Positions 24,509 through 33,985 are shown, counted from the stretch's first letter. The stretch: DNA of 45,594 bases from Candidatus Phelpsiimicrobium noxiivivens (GCA_001873995.1 MNVR01000031.1:14080-59673); one strand, 5' to 3'. Numbers and translations: made by a program. Notes: a model not told the origin generated them from the letters alone.

Positions 24509-25912
24509 TTAATAAGCCCCGTTCCCTTCTAAAATAGCCGGGATCGTTCGTAGCGCGATCTTTATATCCAATCCTAACGACCAGTGCTCAATATAATACA
24601 GGTCGTACTCAAGCCGTTTTTCAAGCGATGTATCCCCTCTTAATCCGTGGATCTGGGCCCAGCCTGTCATCCCGGATCTAATAATGTGCCTGAGCATATA
24701 TTTCGGAACATGTTTTCTAAACTCTTCAACGAAAACCTCCCTTTCAGGCCTTGGGCCAACAATACTCATATCGCCTTTTATTACATTGATAAGCTGAGGC
24801 ATTTCATCTAAGCTCCAGCGCCTCAAAAACCTGCCTACAGCTGTTCTCCGGCCGTCGTCAGCCTTAGCCCAGACCGGGCCGGTCATGCTTTCAGCGTCAA
24901 CTTTCATTGTTCTGAACTTGATCAGATTAAAAGAGCGGCCGTTTAAACTCAGGCGGGTCTGCCTATAAAAAATCCCGCCGCGCGAGGTTGATCTGATCGA
25001 AACAATGATAATAATAAATAACGGAGAAAGTATTACCAATGTTGCAGCCGCGACAAAAAGGTCAAAAACTCTCTTAATAATGCTATTCCAGCCATAGAAC
25101 GGAGATTCTCTGATGTTTATGACAAGTAGATCATCTAGCTCATCAACGCTCTGGCGCAGGAAGAAAAAAGGCCTCAGGTCCAAAACAACCTTCAGGTCCG
25201 TTGATTCTTCATTGACTAGGCCCAAAAGTACCCTGATCATACGCTCTTCTTTCAGGGGTAGCGCGAAAACGATCTGGTCGATAGAGTACTGCTTACTAAT
25301 AAGAGGTATATCGCGGTAAACTCCCAAAACAGGGATATTGTCAATTTCTGCAGGAACATCCTCAATGTGTTCAGTCATAAAACCAGTTATGGTCAAACCG
25401 AACTCTGTATGCTCTCTTATCTTTTGCGCTACCTGCCTGGCTAAATCTCCTGTGCCAACTATAAGGATACGCCTTAAGTTAAATCCATTTTTTCTCAAAC
25501 TCCGCAAAACTCCTCGGATAGATATGCGGGCAAGAACGATCAAACCAATGCCACAAACCCAAAAATATCCAAAGACTATCCTCGAAAAATTGATCTGTTT
25601 AAAGAAATATAAAATTGAAATAAAAAGTATAAGAGCAAAACTAAATGCCCTAAAAATATCCAATAACTCTTTTTTTCCTTTGGCTATCCTCATTGGCTGA
25701 TAAAGCCCGAACAAAGAAAAAACAACGAGAAAAACAGGTAAAATAAAAAAAACAACTCTGAAATACGGGATAAAATCCAGGTGGCTTTCAGAAGATGAAA
25801 AGTTGAACCAAACAAACCTGAGCTTAAATGCTAAAGCCCAGCTCAACATAATAAACAAAGTATCGAATATTACAAAAAAACCTTTAAATAGCTTGCTATA
25901 CTTTTTCAGCAT
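24509..25912 (-). CDS. Polyprenyl-phosphate hexose-1-phosphate transferase (WbaP/WcaJ type)
   Basis: The 467-aa protein has four or five N-terminal membrane helices (to about residue 130) and a CoA-binding-like Rossmann domain (RRILIVGTGDLARQVAQKI, about 147-165). A further membrane helix lies near 283-305, and the catalytic bacterial sugar transferase domain follows. That domain shows KFRTM (332-336), the catalytic pair D369-E370 in RRWSLDEMPQLINVIKGDMS, and VGPRP (385-389). It transfers a sugar 1-phosphate from a nucleotide sugar to undecaprenyl phosphate, starting glycan assembly at the inner face of the cytoplasmic membrane. It overlaps the upstream GT4 by 17 bp. The family is certain; the sugar (Glc or Gal most often) is not determined. 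Confidence 0.95.
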   Translation of the reverse strand: MLKKYSKLFKGFFVIFDTLFIMLSWALAFKLRFVWFNFSSSESHLDFIPYFRVVFFILPVFLVVFSLFGLYQPMRIAKGKKELLDIFRAFSFALILFISILYFFKQINFSRIVFGYFWVCGIGLIVLARISIRGVLRSLRKNGFNLRRILIVGTGDLARQVAQKIREHTEFGLTITGFMTEHIEDVPAEIDNIPVLGVYRDIPLISKQYSIDQIVFALPLKEERMIRVLLGLVNEESTDLKVVLDLRPFFFLRQSVDELDDLLVINIRESPFYGWNSIIKRVFDLFVAAATLVILSPLFIIIIVSIRSTSRGGIFYRQTRLSLNGRSFNLIKFRTMKVDAESMTGPVWAKADDGRRTAVGRFLRRWSLDEMPQLINVIKGDMSIVGPRPEREVFVEEFRKHVPKYMLRHIIRSGMTGWAQIHGLRGDTSLEKRLEYDLYYIEHWSLGLDIKIALRTIPAILEGNGAY

Positions 25913-27002
25913 TGTTCAATATCTTATCAAAAAAAACTTTAACTTTGGCTTGAAATTTATTTTTGTCAAAAGCTTGAGCGTGTAACCTTAATTTTTCAGG
26001 TATGAATCCATTTTCTTTGGATTCAAATCTTAACACAGCATCTGCCAAAGCCTGATGGGTTTGCGTATCAAAAAATATACCGGTTTCGTTGTCAATGACA
26101 GTTTCCAACGCGCCACCTTTTGCGTAGGCTATGACGGGTCTACCGCATGCCTGGGCTTCCAAAGGAGTCAGCCCAAAATCCTCTTCTCCTGGAAAAATAA
26201 ACGCTCTGCATCGCTTATAAAGCTCCACGACCGCGTTATCAGGCTGCCAATCTAAAAACTCAATAGTCGGACCCGCAATTTTTTTTAGGAGTTTTTCATC
26301 CTGGCCACAGCCTACGATCTTTAAACTCTTTCCAAGCAAATTAAACGCTTTAATAGCCAGATCAATTCTTTTGTAAGGCGCGAACGCTGAAACTACAAGA
26401 TAATAATCGTCTCTTTGGGCGCTCAGGGAAAATCTCTGCATATCTATCGGTGAATAAATAACCTCAGATTCCCTGCTGTAACACCTCTTGATCCTTCCTT
26501 GGACATTCCGGCACGTGGCAATGAAATAATCGACACGTTTAGCGGCCGATACGTCCCAATTTCTTAAAAATGGAAAAAAACACTGAGCAACCTCTCTTAA
26601 AAAAAAGTTGCCGCGATTAATGCCAAAATATTGATCTCTTAATTCCCATACATAGCGCATAGGCGTAAAGCAGTAGCACACATGAACGCTTTTCTTGCTT
26701 ACGCGCGCGCCTTTGGCAACGCAATGATTGAACGATATCACAAGATCGTAGTTAGATAGATCGAATTGCCTTATGGCTATCGGCATCAAAGGCAGGTAAT
26801 AACGATAATATTTCTTTATGCCGGGAGCTTTTTGAAGAAAAGAAGTATAAATACGATGCGATTCAATGGATGGTGAAACACTTCTCTCTATATGAAACAA
26901 AGTATAAATATCCGCCGCGGGGTACATTTCGCAAAAAACCTCTAAGACCCGTTCCCCGCCACGCATTCCCGTGAGCCAATCATGCACGAATGCTATTTTC
27001 AT
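25896..27002 (-). CDS. Glycosyltransferase family 4 (WbaZ-like)
   Basis: The 368-aa GT-B protein opens with KIAFVHDWLTGMRGGERVLEVFCEMYP and has an N-terminal domain with YRYYLPLMPIAIRQFDLS and VCYCFTPMRYVWELRDQYF. In the C-terminal half VVSAFAPYKRIDLAIKAFN and the E-x7-E region FPGEEDFGLTPLEAQACGRPVIAY are diagnostic. This pattern is close to WbaZ-type mannosyl/rhamnosyl transferases of O-antigen clusters, which use GDP or similar donors. The stop of the upstream GT2 shares a base with this ATG (TAATG), and it is next to the initiating transferase, so it probably adds one of the first sugars. The donor identity is inference. Confidence 0.92.
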   Translation of the reverse strand: MKIAFVHDWLTGMRGGERVLEVFCEMYPAADIYTLFHIERSVSPSIESHRIYTSFLQKAPGIKKYYRYYLPLMPIAIRQFDLSNYDLVISFNHCVAKGARVSKKSVHVCYCFTPMRYVWELRDQYFGINRGNFFLREVAQCFFPFLRNWDVSAAKRVDYFIATCRNVQGRIKRCYSRESEVIYSPIDMQRFSLSAQRDDYYLVVSAFAPYKRIDLAIKAFNLLGKSLKIVGCGQDEKLLKKIAGPTIEFLDWQPDNAVVELYKRCRAFIFPGEEDFGLTPLEAQACGRPVIAYAKGGALETVIDNETGIFFDTQTHQALADAVLRFESKENGFIPEKLRLHAQAFDKNKFQAKVKVFFDKILNNAEKV

Positions 27003-27703
27003 TATCCTTGATGATTTTTAATGAAACGCGCCATTTTTATCGCGGTGTCTTGCCGCAAAGTTTCCAAAGAAGAAAAAACCTTTTGGTCGCTTTCGGTATC
27101 GGAAAACCTGGGGATATTATCGTAAGCTATAATACTAAGTTCATAGAACATATGTTCAAAAACCAAGTCTTGCATATATATAAGCCGGTTATGGCCTAAA
27201 ACAGATAATTTAGAAAATATATCAAACAGATTCACATCTATGTAATGTCTTTTAAACTCAGAAGGACAAATACGCCCCATCATTTTGCAGGCAACGCGCG
27301 ATAAGATAGGAAACGAAGCCATACCCTTGCCATAATATAGGTCGTTACCATATATAAGCGCTACTCCATCAGGAAAACGCGCGAACTCTTCTTCAACCAT
27401 TAAATCCCAATTTTTTGTTCTAAATATCATATCGTCATTAAGCAGCATTATAAATTTTCCACTGGTTTTCTTATAACACTCATTCGTGATGGCCCCCATA
27501 AGCTTTATGTTGCCGGATATCTTTACTAAAGGCACTCCGGGATATTCTATTTCACGGCTGTCAGTGTCATCTTCATCGGTATACAGGATTACTTCTATTC
27601 TATCCATATCGGATGACGTCTGCGCTATGGTTTGTAATAATCTAGCCGCTAATTTAGGGCGGTCTTTTGTCGGCAGGATCAATGAAAATTCTTTTGCGCC
27701 CAT
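27002..27703 (-). CDS. Small GT2-like glycosyltransferase
   Basis: The 233-aa protein begins FSLILPTKDRPKLAARLLQTIAQTS, a GT-A donor-binding start, and has a GAITNECYKKTSGKFIMLLNDDMIF stretch in which NDD is the likely metal site. It is short, with little after the GT-A core (LSIIAYDNIPRFSDTESDQKVF), so it may be a minimal or accessory transferase. It is coupled at both ends by TAATG-type one-base overlaps, with the 173-aa Rossmann protein upstream and the GT4 downstream. Function beyond the GT2 fold cannot be read. Confidence 0.82.
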   Translation of the reverse strand: MGAKEFSLILPTKDRPKLAARLLQTIAQTSSDMDRIEVILYTDEDDTDSREIEYPGVPLVKISGNIKLMGAITNECYKKTSGKFIMLLNDDMIFRTKNWDLMVEEEFARFPDGVALIYGNDLYYGKGMASFPILSRVACKMMGRICPSEFKRHYIDVNLFDIFSKLSVLGHNRLIYMQDLVFEHMFYELSIIAYDNIPRFSDTESDQKVFSSLETLRQDTAIKMARFIKNHQG

Positions 27704-28224
27704 TAGATCAATCTCACTATGTTACTTCTATCAACGCCCAGGCTTTGAAGCCTTTTTATCTTCTCATTTATATCGTTAAAGTAGTTGATAATGATCTTTC
27801 CGGTATACTCTTTGACCGCGGTTTCATTCGCTATCTCAAGGCCCAAGCACCTTCTACCTGCCAGAGATGTATCGTAAATACCGTTAACTTTTATACCGTT
27901 CTCTTTGGCCAGGATGACCAGAATGTTCGTCATATTGCCCGCGCCGTAAAAAACAACTTCTTTTATACCAACATTTTTAAGTTCTGTTATGCCCTGCTGG
28001 CATGTACGGACAGTAAAGAGATTGTTTTTATGCATCATTTTTAAAAAAATAAACAGCATAATTAGTTTTAAAAACAGGTTTTTTGAGAATGCCTTATCTC
28101 CGACAACGTGTTTTGACTTTAAGTATAGTTGCCGCAACACTAAGGGTATCATGTTAAAAAAAAGCATTATTTTTAATAAATACCTGTTCGAATTTTGCAT
28201 AGGCTTAAGAATGGATTTGTTCAA
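27703..28224 (-). CDS. Small protein with Rossmann-like dinucleotide-binding segment, unrecognised
   Basis: The 173-aa protein is not one I recognise. The first about 65 residues contain two hydrophobic, basic helices (YLLKIMLFFNMIPLVLRQLYLK and NLFLKLIMLFIFLKMM), probably membrane-associating. From about residue 90 there is a GxGN-type loop (EVVFYGAGNMTNILVILAKENG) and an acidic strand end (VNGIYDTSLAGRR), the look of a CoA-binding/Rossmann domain. Similar segments occur at the C-terminus of some sugar methyltransferases and in PglD-type proteins. TTG 28224 has a GAGAGG site 7 nt upstream but overlaps the fusion gene by 20 bp. ATG 28200 is an alternative without a clear site. One-base coupling to the next GT2 supports expression as a real gene. 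Confidence 0.7.
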   Translation of the reverse strand: MNKSILKPMQNSNRYLLKIMLFFNMIPLVLRQLYLKSKHVVGDKAFSKNLFLKLIMLFIFLKMMHKNNLFTVRTCQQGITELKNVGIKEVVFYGAGNMTNILVILAKENGIKVNGIYDTSLAGRRCLGLEIANETAVKEYTGKIIINYFNDINEKIKRLQSLGVDRSNIVRLI

Positions 28225-31200
28225 TTTCTAACCTCTCGTTCTGGCTGCGCTGGCGCCTTAGGTCCTCAACTACTTTAGAGGCAAAGCTCCCGATATTAAC
28301 ACCATTCTCATATAAACCTGAGATGATCCTTTCCACTCGGCGCATTCTCACTTCCTGATCAATATAAGGATCTTCACTATACCATAGCTCCGGAGGGACA
28401 AAATACGCGTGCTCACTGTATATTGTTTCTTTGCTTACTCGAAAACGTATTTTGTATTTGTCCGGATTGCGATAATATTCACTGCCTGCTATTAAAAGCA
28501 GTGTATTAAAACTCTCAATGATAGAAATATAATTTTTGCAACTTACAATATTTTCAATTGTTTCATCAACGTCCTCTTCTGTCTCACCGGGCACACCTAT
28601 GACCGTATTAACTGTGGTGGTTATGCCTGCGTTGTGGCAATCTCTTAGATTTTGGAAGACCATCCGCAGGTTATAACCTTTATTCTGCAGGCGCATAAGC
28701 TTATCCGTCCAGCCATCTACTCCAAATCTTAAATGGGTGAACCCGGCCGATGCCAAATGTTTAAAATAATCAGCGGTGTTTCTTTTATCAATACGCAATT
28801 GCGCCATAAATTTCAGGCGCAATCTTCTCTTTATAATCTCTGAGCACAGATCATACAAGATTTGAGGCGCACCGTTAACATCGCTTTCGTTAAAATGAAA
28901 GGTATTGAAACCATTTTTGGTATGGTACTCAATTTCATCAGCTACTTTTTTGGGGTTTCTTATCCTAAAAGTAAAACATTCGCCGCAAAAACGGCATTTC
29001 CCCCAATTACAACCACGGCTGGCTGTAATTGGCACAAGGTGCTTTCTTTCGCAATCCTGGTACCAGACGTGTTTTGCCCACTGGTATGTCGGAAAATCAA
29101 TCAAATCAAGGTCTTTTAGCAAGGGGATTTTCTCCCAAACGCGCCCGGGAGAATCATAACGAGAAACTATACCCGGAAGGTCTTTCGGCTTGTCGCCTTT
29201 AGCCAGTGCTTTTACCAATGCTTCCAGCGTAAGCTCTGCTTCCCCGATCACCATGTAGTCAAAATCTGAAAACAAGGTTTGCCCGACACTATGATAAACG
29301 CAATCATAGCCGCCTACCACTACAGTGACATGAGGCAGGTTTTTGCGGAGCTCTTTTACGAATTGTTTGGCCAAATTACGGTTATTACCGCTTAAAGAAA
29401 TACCCACGGCCTTGGGTTTATTCATGGTAATTTGAGCGATAAGTTCCTTAAGCTCAAACATAAAAAAGTCGATTACCTCTTTTTTATCCCATTCGCTCAT
29501 ATTAAAGTTGGCCCACGGATCTTCAACCATGGCATATCCAGATGAAGTAGTAATCGATTTGAGGTGATGCTTTAACCTATTCTCATGATACTTATGATAA
29601 ATCGCGATATTTGCATCAATGGTCTGAAAACTTATCCCGCATTTTGATAGTATATTATGCACATAGCCCAGTCCATTAGGCATTAGCGGCATATATCTAG
29701 GAGGCAGTTCAAGGAGCAGGAAATCAAGGTTTGATTTGACATTATAACCAGGTATTTCGCATGGATAGCTGTCATATCTTAAGTATTCGGATAAGCCCAA
29801 TATTTCTGAGCTATTTTTAAGAAAATGCCGCGTGAAAGCGTTCTTTTTAAATCTCCGCTTCAAGCTTTCAGGCACCCTAAAATCTTTATTTTTTAATCTT
29901 CTGCCTATCTTTATCATTATGCTATAAAATGAAAAGGAATATTGTGCGAGATTAGTAAATATTGGGTATATGACCTTATATAAGATACTTCCGCTTGGTA
30001 AGCTGTATATAAACGATACCTTGCGTAATAAGCCTAAACCGCGAAGAGGGCACATTAAGTCGTCTTCATTTTTACGATCTTTGATCTTTAGCGCCGTTTC
30101 GAAATATTCCTTTGCTTTTGTAAAATCTTTTTTTTGTAAGTGCGCCCAGCCTAAACCTGCTAAAACAAGCGCGTTGTTAGGATTTATAACAATAGCCGTG
30201 TTAAAAAGTTCAATTGCCTTATTGTATTCGGATCTAAAATAATAAGCTCTCGCGAATTCATTTAAAAAAATATCATCCAGGGTATATGGGCCTGATACCT
30301 TTTTCCAGTTTTTTATAGCCTCATCAAATTCTTTTCTATGATATGCTATCCTGCCAAACGAAATAAAGAATTTATTGTCGTCTACTTCCCAATCGGCCAA
30401 AGATTTATCATCAATTATCCGGTTTATAAGTGAGCCTTTATCAACATTTTTACCAAGCCTGATCTGTTTCAAGATCTCATTCTCCTGGAACGGTAATATT
30501 CTACCCGTATCTTTTATTTGGAGAGCCCTTGTTGATACATTTCGGCCATCATGTGGGCCTAAATAATTGTTAAGGCCGTCGCTTCCTGGGTGCCACGTAT
30601 GATAAAGAAATTCCTTATCATGCCATATCTCTTTTCTTCCCGTATTTATTAGCCTGAAGGTCATCTCATATGGCCCACAAATATGCCCAAGATAATCAAT
30701 ATGTTCGTCTGCTCCTCCGATATTGATAAGGTCTTGCCTCAAAGCACACATACACGCACCGTAATTTCGCATATGGATAAAGTCGTTTTTTTCAGCTAAG
30801 CCTGCGGTTCTGCCTCCTACCCAATTGATGCAGCCTTCCCCAAGGATCTCGTCAAAAGAATGGTAATTAAAAGGGTAAAATTTTCTGTTCAGATTCCTTA
30901 CCTCATCAATGTGCAAAACTATATTTGGGTCATCATCAAATGATTTGATGATATTCTGGATAAAAGAGGGTTTTACCATAGCGTCAGAATCACAGATGAC
31001 CGTGATATTTCCAGAACTTGCCACTATACCGACATTATACATAAGGTGCTTATGGTAATAGATGTTGTTTGGCATTTCCATGATTATCCATTTGTCAATT
31101 ATTGGAAGCCTGCCATCTTGGATGCTTTTTTGCAACATATTGGTTATACTCGGGGGTCTTGCATCATAGAATTCTATCCATATTATTTCGTATTGGTCGC

Positions 31201-31321
31201 GGTCTACTGACTGGTCATTTAAATACTGCAGCGTATGAAAGCTTTCTCTACATGACCAGTCAAGCAGAATAATGCTTACTTTAAGCTTATTATTCCTTGG
31301 GTTATCAAATAAGATCCTCAT
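28205..31321 (-). CDS. Fusion: GT2 glycosyltransferase - TPR - B12-binding radical SAM protein
   Basis: The 1038-aa protein has three parts. Residues about 13-265 form a GT-A glycosyltransferase (VSIILLDWSCRESFHTLQYL, metal motif D111-S112-D113, GGADEHIDYLGHICGPYEMT). Residues about 315-415 hold two or three TPR units (NEFARAYYFRSEYNKAIELF, then AGLGWAHLQKKDFTKAKEYF). Residues about 533-735 form a B12-binding domain (VVVGGYDCVYHSVGQ, YMVIGEAELTLEALV). A radical SAM barrel follows with C771-x4-C776-x2-C779 (GCNWGKCRFCGE), FGVDGWTDKLM and IGVPGETEEDVDE. The cysteine spacing is x4 rather than the commoner x3, as in some other B12/radical SAM groups. I know of no characterised protein with this combination. 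It could couple sugar transfer to radical modification of the same glycan. It follows a SPASM radical SAM gene by 9 bp. Confidence 0.9.
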   Translation of the reverse strand: MRILFDNPRNNKLKVSIILLDWSCRESFHTLQYLNDQSVDRDQYEIIWIEFYDARPPSITNMLQKSIQDGRLPIIDKWIIMEMPNNIYYHKHLMYNVGIVASSGNITVICDSDAMVKPSFIQNIIKSFDDDPNIVLHIDEVRNLNRKFYPFNYHSFDEILGEGCINWVGGRTAGLAEKNDFIHMRNYGACMCALRQDLINIGGADEHIDYLGHICGPYEMTFRLINTGRKEIWHDKEFLYHTWHPGSDGLNNYLGPHDGRNVSTRALQIKDTGRILPFQENEILKQIRLGKNVDKGSLINRIIDDKSLADWEVDDNKFFISFGRIAYHRKEFDEAIKNWKKVSGPYTLDDIFLNEFARAYYFRSEYNKAIELFNTAIVINPNNALVLAGLGWAHLQKKDFTKAKEYFETALKIKDRKNEDDLMCPLRGLGLLRKVSFIYSLPSGSILYKVIYPIFTNLAQYSFSFYSIMIKIGRRLKNKDFRVPESLKRRFKKNAFTRHFLKNSSEILGLSEYLRYDSYPCEIPGYNVKSNLDFLLLELPPRYMPLMPNGLGYVHNILSKCGISFQTIDANIAIYHKYHENRLKHHLKSITTSSGYAMVEDPWANFNMSEWDKKEVIDFFMFELKELIAQITMNKPKAVGISLSGNNRNLAKQFVKELRKNLPHVTVVVGGYDCVYHSVGQTLFSDFDYMVIGEAELTLEALVKALAKGDKPKDLPGIVSRYDSPGRVWEKIPLLKDLDLIDFPTYQWAKHVWYQDCERKHLVPITASRGCNWGKCRFCGECFTFRIRNPKKVADEIEYHTKNGFNTFHFNESDVNGAPQILYDLCSEIIKRRLRLKFMAQLRIDKRNTADYFKHLASAGFTHLRFGVDGWTDKLMRLQNKGYNLRMVFQNLRDCHNAGITTTVNTVIGVPGETEEDVDETIENIVSCKNYISIIESFNTLLLIAGSEYYRNPDKYKIRFRVSKETIYSEHAYFVPPELWYSEDPYIDQEVRMRRVERIISGLYENGVNIGSFASKVVEDLRRQRSQNERLEIEQIHS

Positions 31322-31330
31322 AAAATGCTA

Positions 31331-32665
31331 TTATCCTAGTTTTATTAACTGAGACATTAGGTCTTCATATTTTATTCGGCACACTAATCCGGGGTAATTC
31401 TTAAAATCAACGGTTCGCAAGTCAAGGGAGCCAAGAGAATGCGGTGCTGCTATATAATAACCGGCATAGTAAATTATGTTCATATTATCTTTCACTTCTA
31501 CTAATTTTGGTTCTATGAATAGCTGGTTTACGTCAATTTTACCGCTTTCAAAATCAACAGTGTCAACCCACGGAAGGAGTTCTGAGGCGAAGTAACTCTT
31601 AATATCATCCAGCTTTAAATCGTGGTAGGCTATGCCGAACTTATAACAGTCACAATTCATGCAATTTTCATGAGAGGTAGCCATAGAACTCCTTATTTCG
31701 TCAGCATAAGACGAAAACCAGATCTCCTCAAAAGATGAATTATGCAGATTGCCGATAGTATATTTAAAGCATATTTGTATATCACCATTGGCCAGTATTG
31801 TTGCCGAATTATATGCACCTCTGCATTTGAAATGAGGCACATTTTTATCATTTTCATACAAATAAGCCTGCCTGCAGCTCGCAAGAACGCGGGCTTTAGG
31901 ATTATTTGATCTCAATATGCTTTTATCAAAGTAAGGCGTCAATGAATTTTTTTTTGCAATACTAAAACCCAGCTCCATAGCGATCCTTTTTTTACGGGTC
32001 ACGATATCGCTGGCTACGGTATCCATAATGCTTTCAAGCTGCTCGCGCAACGGGTAAAGGCAATTCTGGACTAATTTTTTATCTGGATAACGAACGACCA
32101 TAAGAAGAAACCTGATCATATCTATGCCCCGTTTATTCCAAAAATCTACTGCCGCGGATGCTTCTATGAGTGTATCGCGCATAAGCGTATAATTGACAGT
32201 CACGATGGTTTTTTTATTCTTGAAAGTTTTTACGACATTTAAAATATTTTTTACCACATGTTGAAATCTGGCATTGTTGCGTATGGTCTCATATGTTTTT
32301 TTAGTGCATCCATCAAAAGAAAAATTTATAAGGCAGGGTTTTGCTTTGGTCAAAGCATCAAGATTTTTACGGTTCAAAAGAGTTCCATTAGTGATTATCT
32401 GTATTTTTCCGGCAATTTTGCTCAATTTACCCACAAGCTCCGCAAATTCAGGATGCACCATAGGTTCATAACCGGAACCTATCGAAATACAGCATCCAGA
32501 CAGAGAATTAAGTTTCGGGATAAGCCCTATATCTAGAAAACGCTTGGTATATGATGGTATGTGTGAAACGTGGCACATCTCGCATCGTAAATTACAGCAA
32601 TTTGTGGGTTCAATCTCTATTAGCTGCGGCAAGGAGAGTGTTTTTGTGCAAGCTGGATTATTCAT
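31331..32665 (-). CDS. Radical SAM protein with SPASM domain and C-terminal extension
   Basis: The 444-aa protein has the radical SAM signature C24-x3-C28-x2-C31 (CCNLRCEMCHVS), with IEIEPTN before it and IITNGTLLNRK and FSFDGCTKKTYE later in the barrel. SPASM-type auxiliary cluster cysteines lie at C264, C281, C299, C335, C338 and C340 (RGAYNSATILANGDIQICF and ENCMNCDC). SPASM enzymes modify peptides, sugars or other substrates with extra iron-sulfur clusters. About 100 further residues with no motif I recognise follow the SPASM part. The start overlaps wzt by 4 bp. Its place between wzt and the GT-radical SAM fusion suggests glycan modification; no precursor-peptide gene is seen nearby. Confidence 0.9.
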   Translation of the reverse strand: MNNPACTKTLSLPQLIEIEPTNCCNLRCEMCHVSHIPSYTKRFLDIGLIPKLNSLSGCCISIGSGYEPMVHPEFAELVGKLSKIAGKIQIITNGTLLNRKNLDALTKAKPCLINFSFDGCTKKTYETIRNNARFQHVVKNILNVVKTFKNKKTIVTVNYTLMRDTLIEASAAVDFWNKRGIDMIRFLLMVVRYPDKKLVQNCLYPLREQLESIMDTVASDIVTRKKRIAMELGFSIAKKNSLTPYFDKSILRSNNPKARVLASCRQAYLYENDKNVPHFKCRGAYNSATILANGDIQICFKYTIGNLHNSSFEEIWFSSYADEIRSSMATSHENCMNCDCYKFGIAYHDLKLDDIKSYFASELLPWVDTVDFESGKIDVNQLFIEPKLVEVKDNMNIIYYAGYYIAAPHSLGSLDLRTVDFKNYPGLVCRIKYEDLMSQLIKLG

Positions 32666-33984
32666 GGTATTATTGGGATTTCAGTGAAGCTTGCTCCGAT
32701 ATCAACAATACCGCTGAACTGCGGGCTATTATCAATGCGGATGTTGATAACACCACATCTCCTATCAAGAGCTGTGTATCCCCCGTTACTAAATTCCCCT
32801 ATTCCCAGATCGATAAAATAGTCGCCCGCAGAAAGCTTCGCATTTATCGAAAATTTGCAAACATATATGTTTCCCTGCTTAGGCATGTTTAATGGTATAC
32901 CTAACATTTGAGTATTGACCCCGTATATTGCATAATTATCCAAAGAATTAAAAAGAAAGCCTACATGAGGCGAGACTACGGTTTTATTAATCCTGGCTTT
33001 TACATATAAATTTATTATGTCACCATAGTTAAAGCTTGATATTTCCTCTTCGTGTTGGTTGACGATTAGGAAGTCAATAAGTTCAGCGCTTAAAGATCCA
33101 TGGCGTATTTCATTTTTATTATATGCGTGATGCGAGGGAAATAAATCAGCTGCAGGATAAGCTTCAATAAAATTTTTAACAAGGCCTGCGCCTTCCTTAT
33201 GCTTAACAGGCTGAGTTGATTTTAAGGGAGAGACTTGTTTGTGCTCAATACCTGCCAAAATGTCAAAATAGTGGCTCACGACTTCTTCAGGTCCTCCTTC
33301 GTTAACGCACAAGCCAGCGTTTAGCAACAACACAGTATCGCAGTACCTCAAAATCGCCTGCATATCATGCCCAACGAAGATTATCGTCTTTTTATTTTCC
33401 TGAAATTCTCTGAATTTCAAAAAACACTTGTGTTGAAATTTAGCATCTCCCACAGCCAATGCCTCATCAAGAATAAGAATGTCCGGGTCGACATTTATAG
33501 CCGCGGCAAAGGCTAAGCGCACGAACATCCCAGATGAATATATCTTTACCGGTTGGTCAAAAAACTCGCCAATATCAGCAAAGGCCTCAATTTCAGGCAG
33601 GCGTTTTTTCATCTCAGAGGCCGAAAATCCTGATATCTGGCCGTTTATCAGGACATTTTCACGGCCGGTAAGGTCAGGATTGAATCCACCTCCTAATTCA
33701 AGGAGAGATGATATCCTGCCATTAGCCTCAACTACTCCAGAAGTGGGCTTTAAGATAGAACAAATGATCGAAAGCAATGTGGATTTTCCGGAGCCGTTCC
33801 TGCCGATAATACCTACGGTCTTACCTTTTGGAACATTAAAACTTACATTCTTAAGTGCCAAGAATTCGCGATGGAATTTTTTTCCGAAAGGATGCACTGC
33901 TTCAAAAAAACGTTCACGCGGAGAATTATATAGACGGTATTTTTTAGAAACATCCTTCACTGATACGGCAATTGCCTCTTTCAT
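32662..33984 (-). CDS. wzt: O-antigen ABC exporter ATP-binding protein with C-terminal carbohydrate-binding domain (Wzt)
   Basis: The 440-aa protein (ATG 33984) has a full ABC ATPase. Walker A is GRNGSGKST (about 61-69), a Q-loop region follows, the signature lies around KIYSSGMFVRLAFAAAI, Walker B is DILILDEALAVGD, and the switch His is in IIFVGHDMQ. The early RERFFEAVHPFGKKFHREFLALKNVSF segment is typical of polysaccharide exporters. Residues about 255-440 form a beta-rich Wzt C-terminal domain that in E. coli O9a-type systems recognises the modified end of the chain. ATG 33984 lies 1 nt after the wzm stop with AGAGG upstream. An upstream TTG at 34002 would overlap wzm by 17 bp. It powers export of lipid-linked glycan to the periplasm. 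Confidence 0.95.
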   Translation of the reverse strand: MKEAIAVSVKDVSKKYRLYNSPRERFFEAVHPFGKKFHREFLALKNVSFNVPKGKTVGIIGRNGSGKSTLLSIICSILKPTSGVVEANGRISSLLELGGGFNPDLTGRENVLINGQISGFSASEMKKRLPEIEAFADIGEFFDQPVKIYSSGMFVRLAFAAAINVDPDILILDEALAVGDAKFQHKCFLKFREFQENKKTIIFVGHDMQAILRYCDTVLLLNAGLCVNEGGPEEVVSHYFDILAGIEHKQVSPLKSTQPVKHKEGAGLVKNFIEAYPAADLFPSHHAYNKNEIRHGSLSAELIDFLIVNQHEEEISSFNYGDIINLYVKARINKTVVSPHVGFLFNSLDNYAIYGVNTQMLGIPLNMPKQGNIYVCKFSINAKLSAGDYFIDLGIGEFSNGGYTALDRRCGVINIRIDNSPQFSGIVDIGASFTEIPIIP

Positions 33985-33985
33985 T

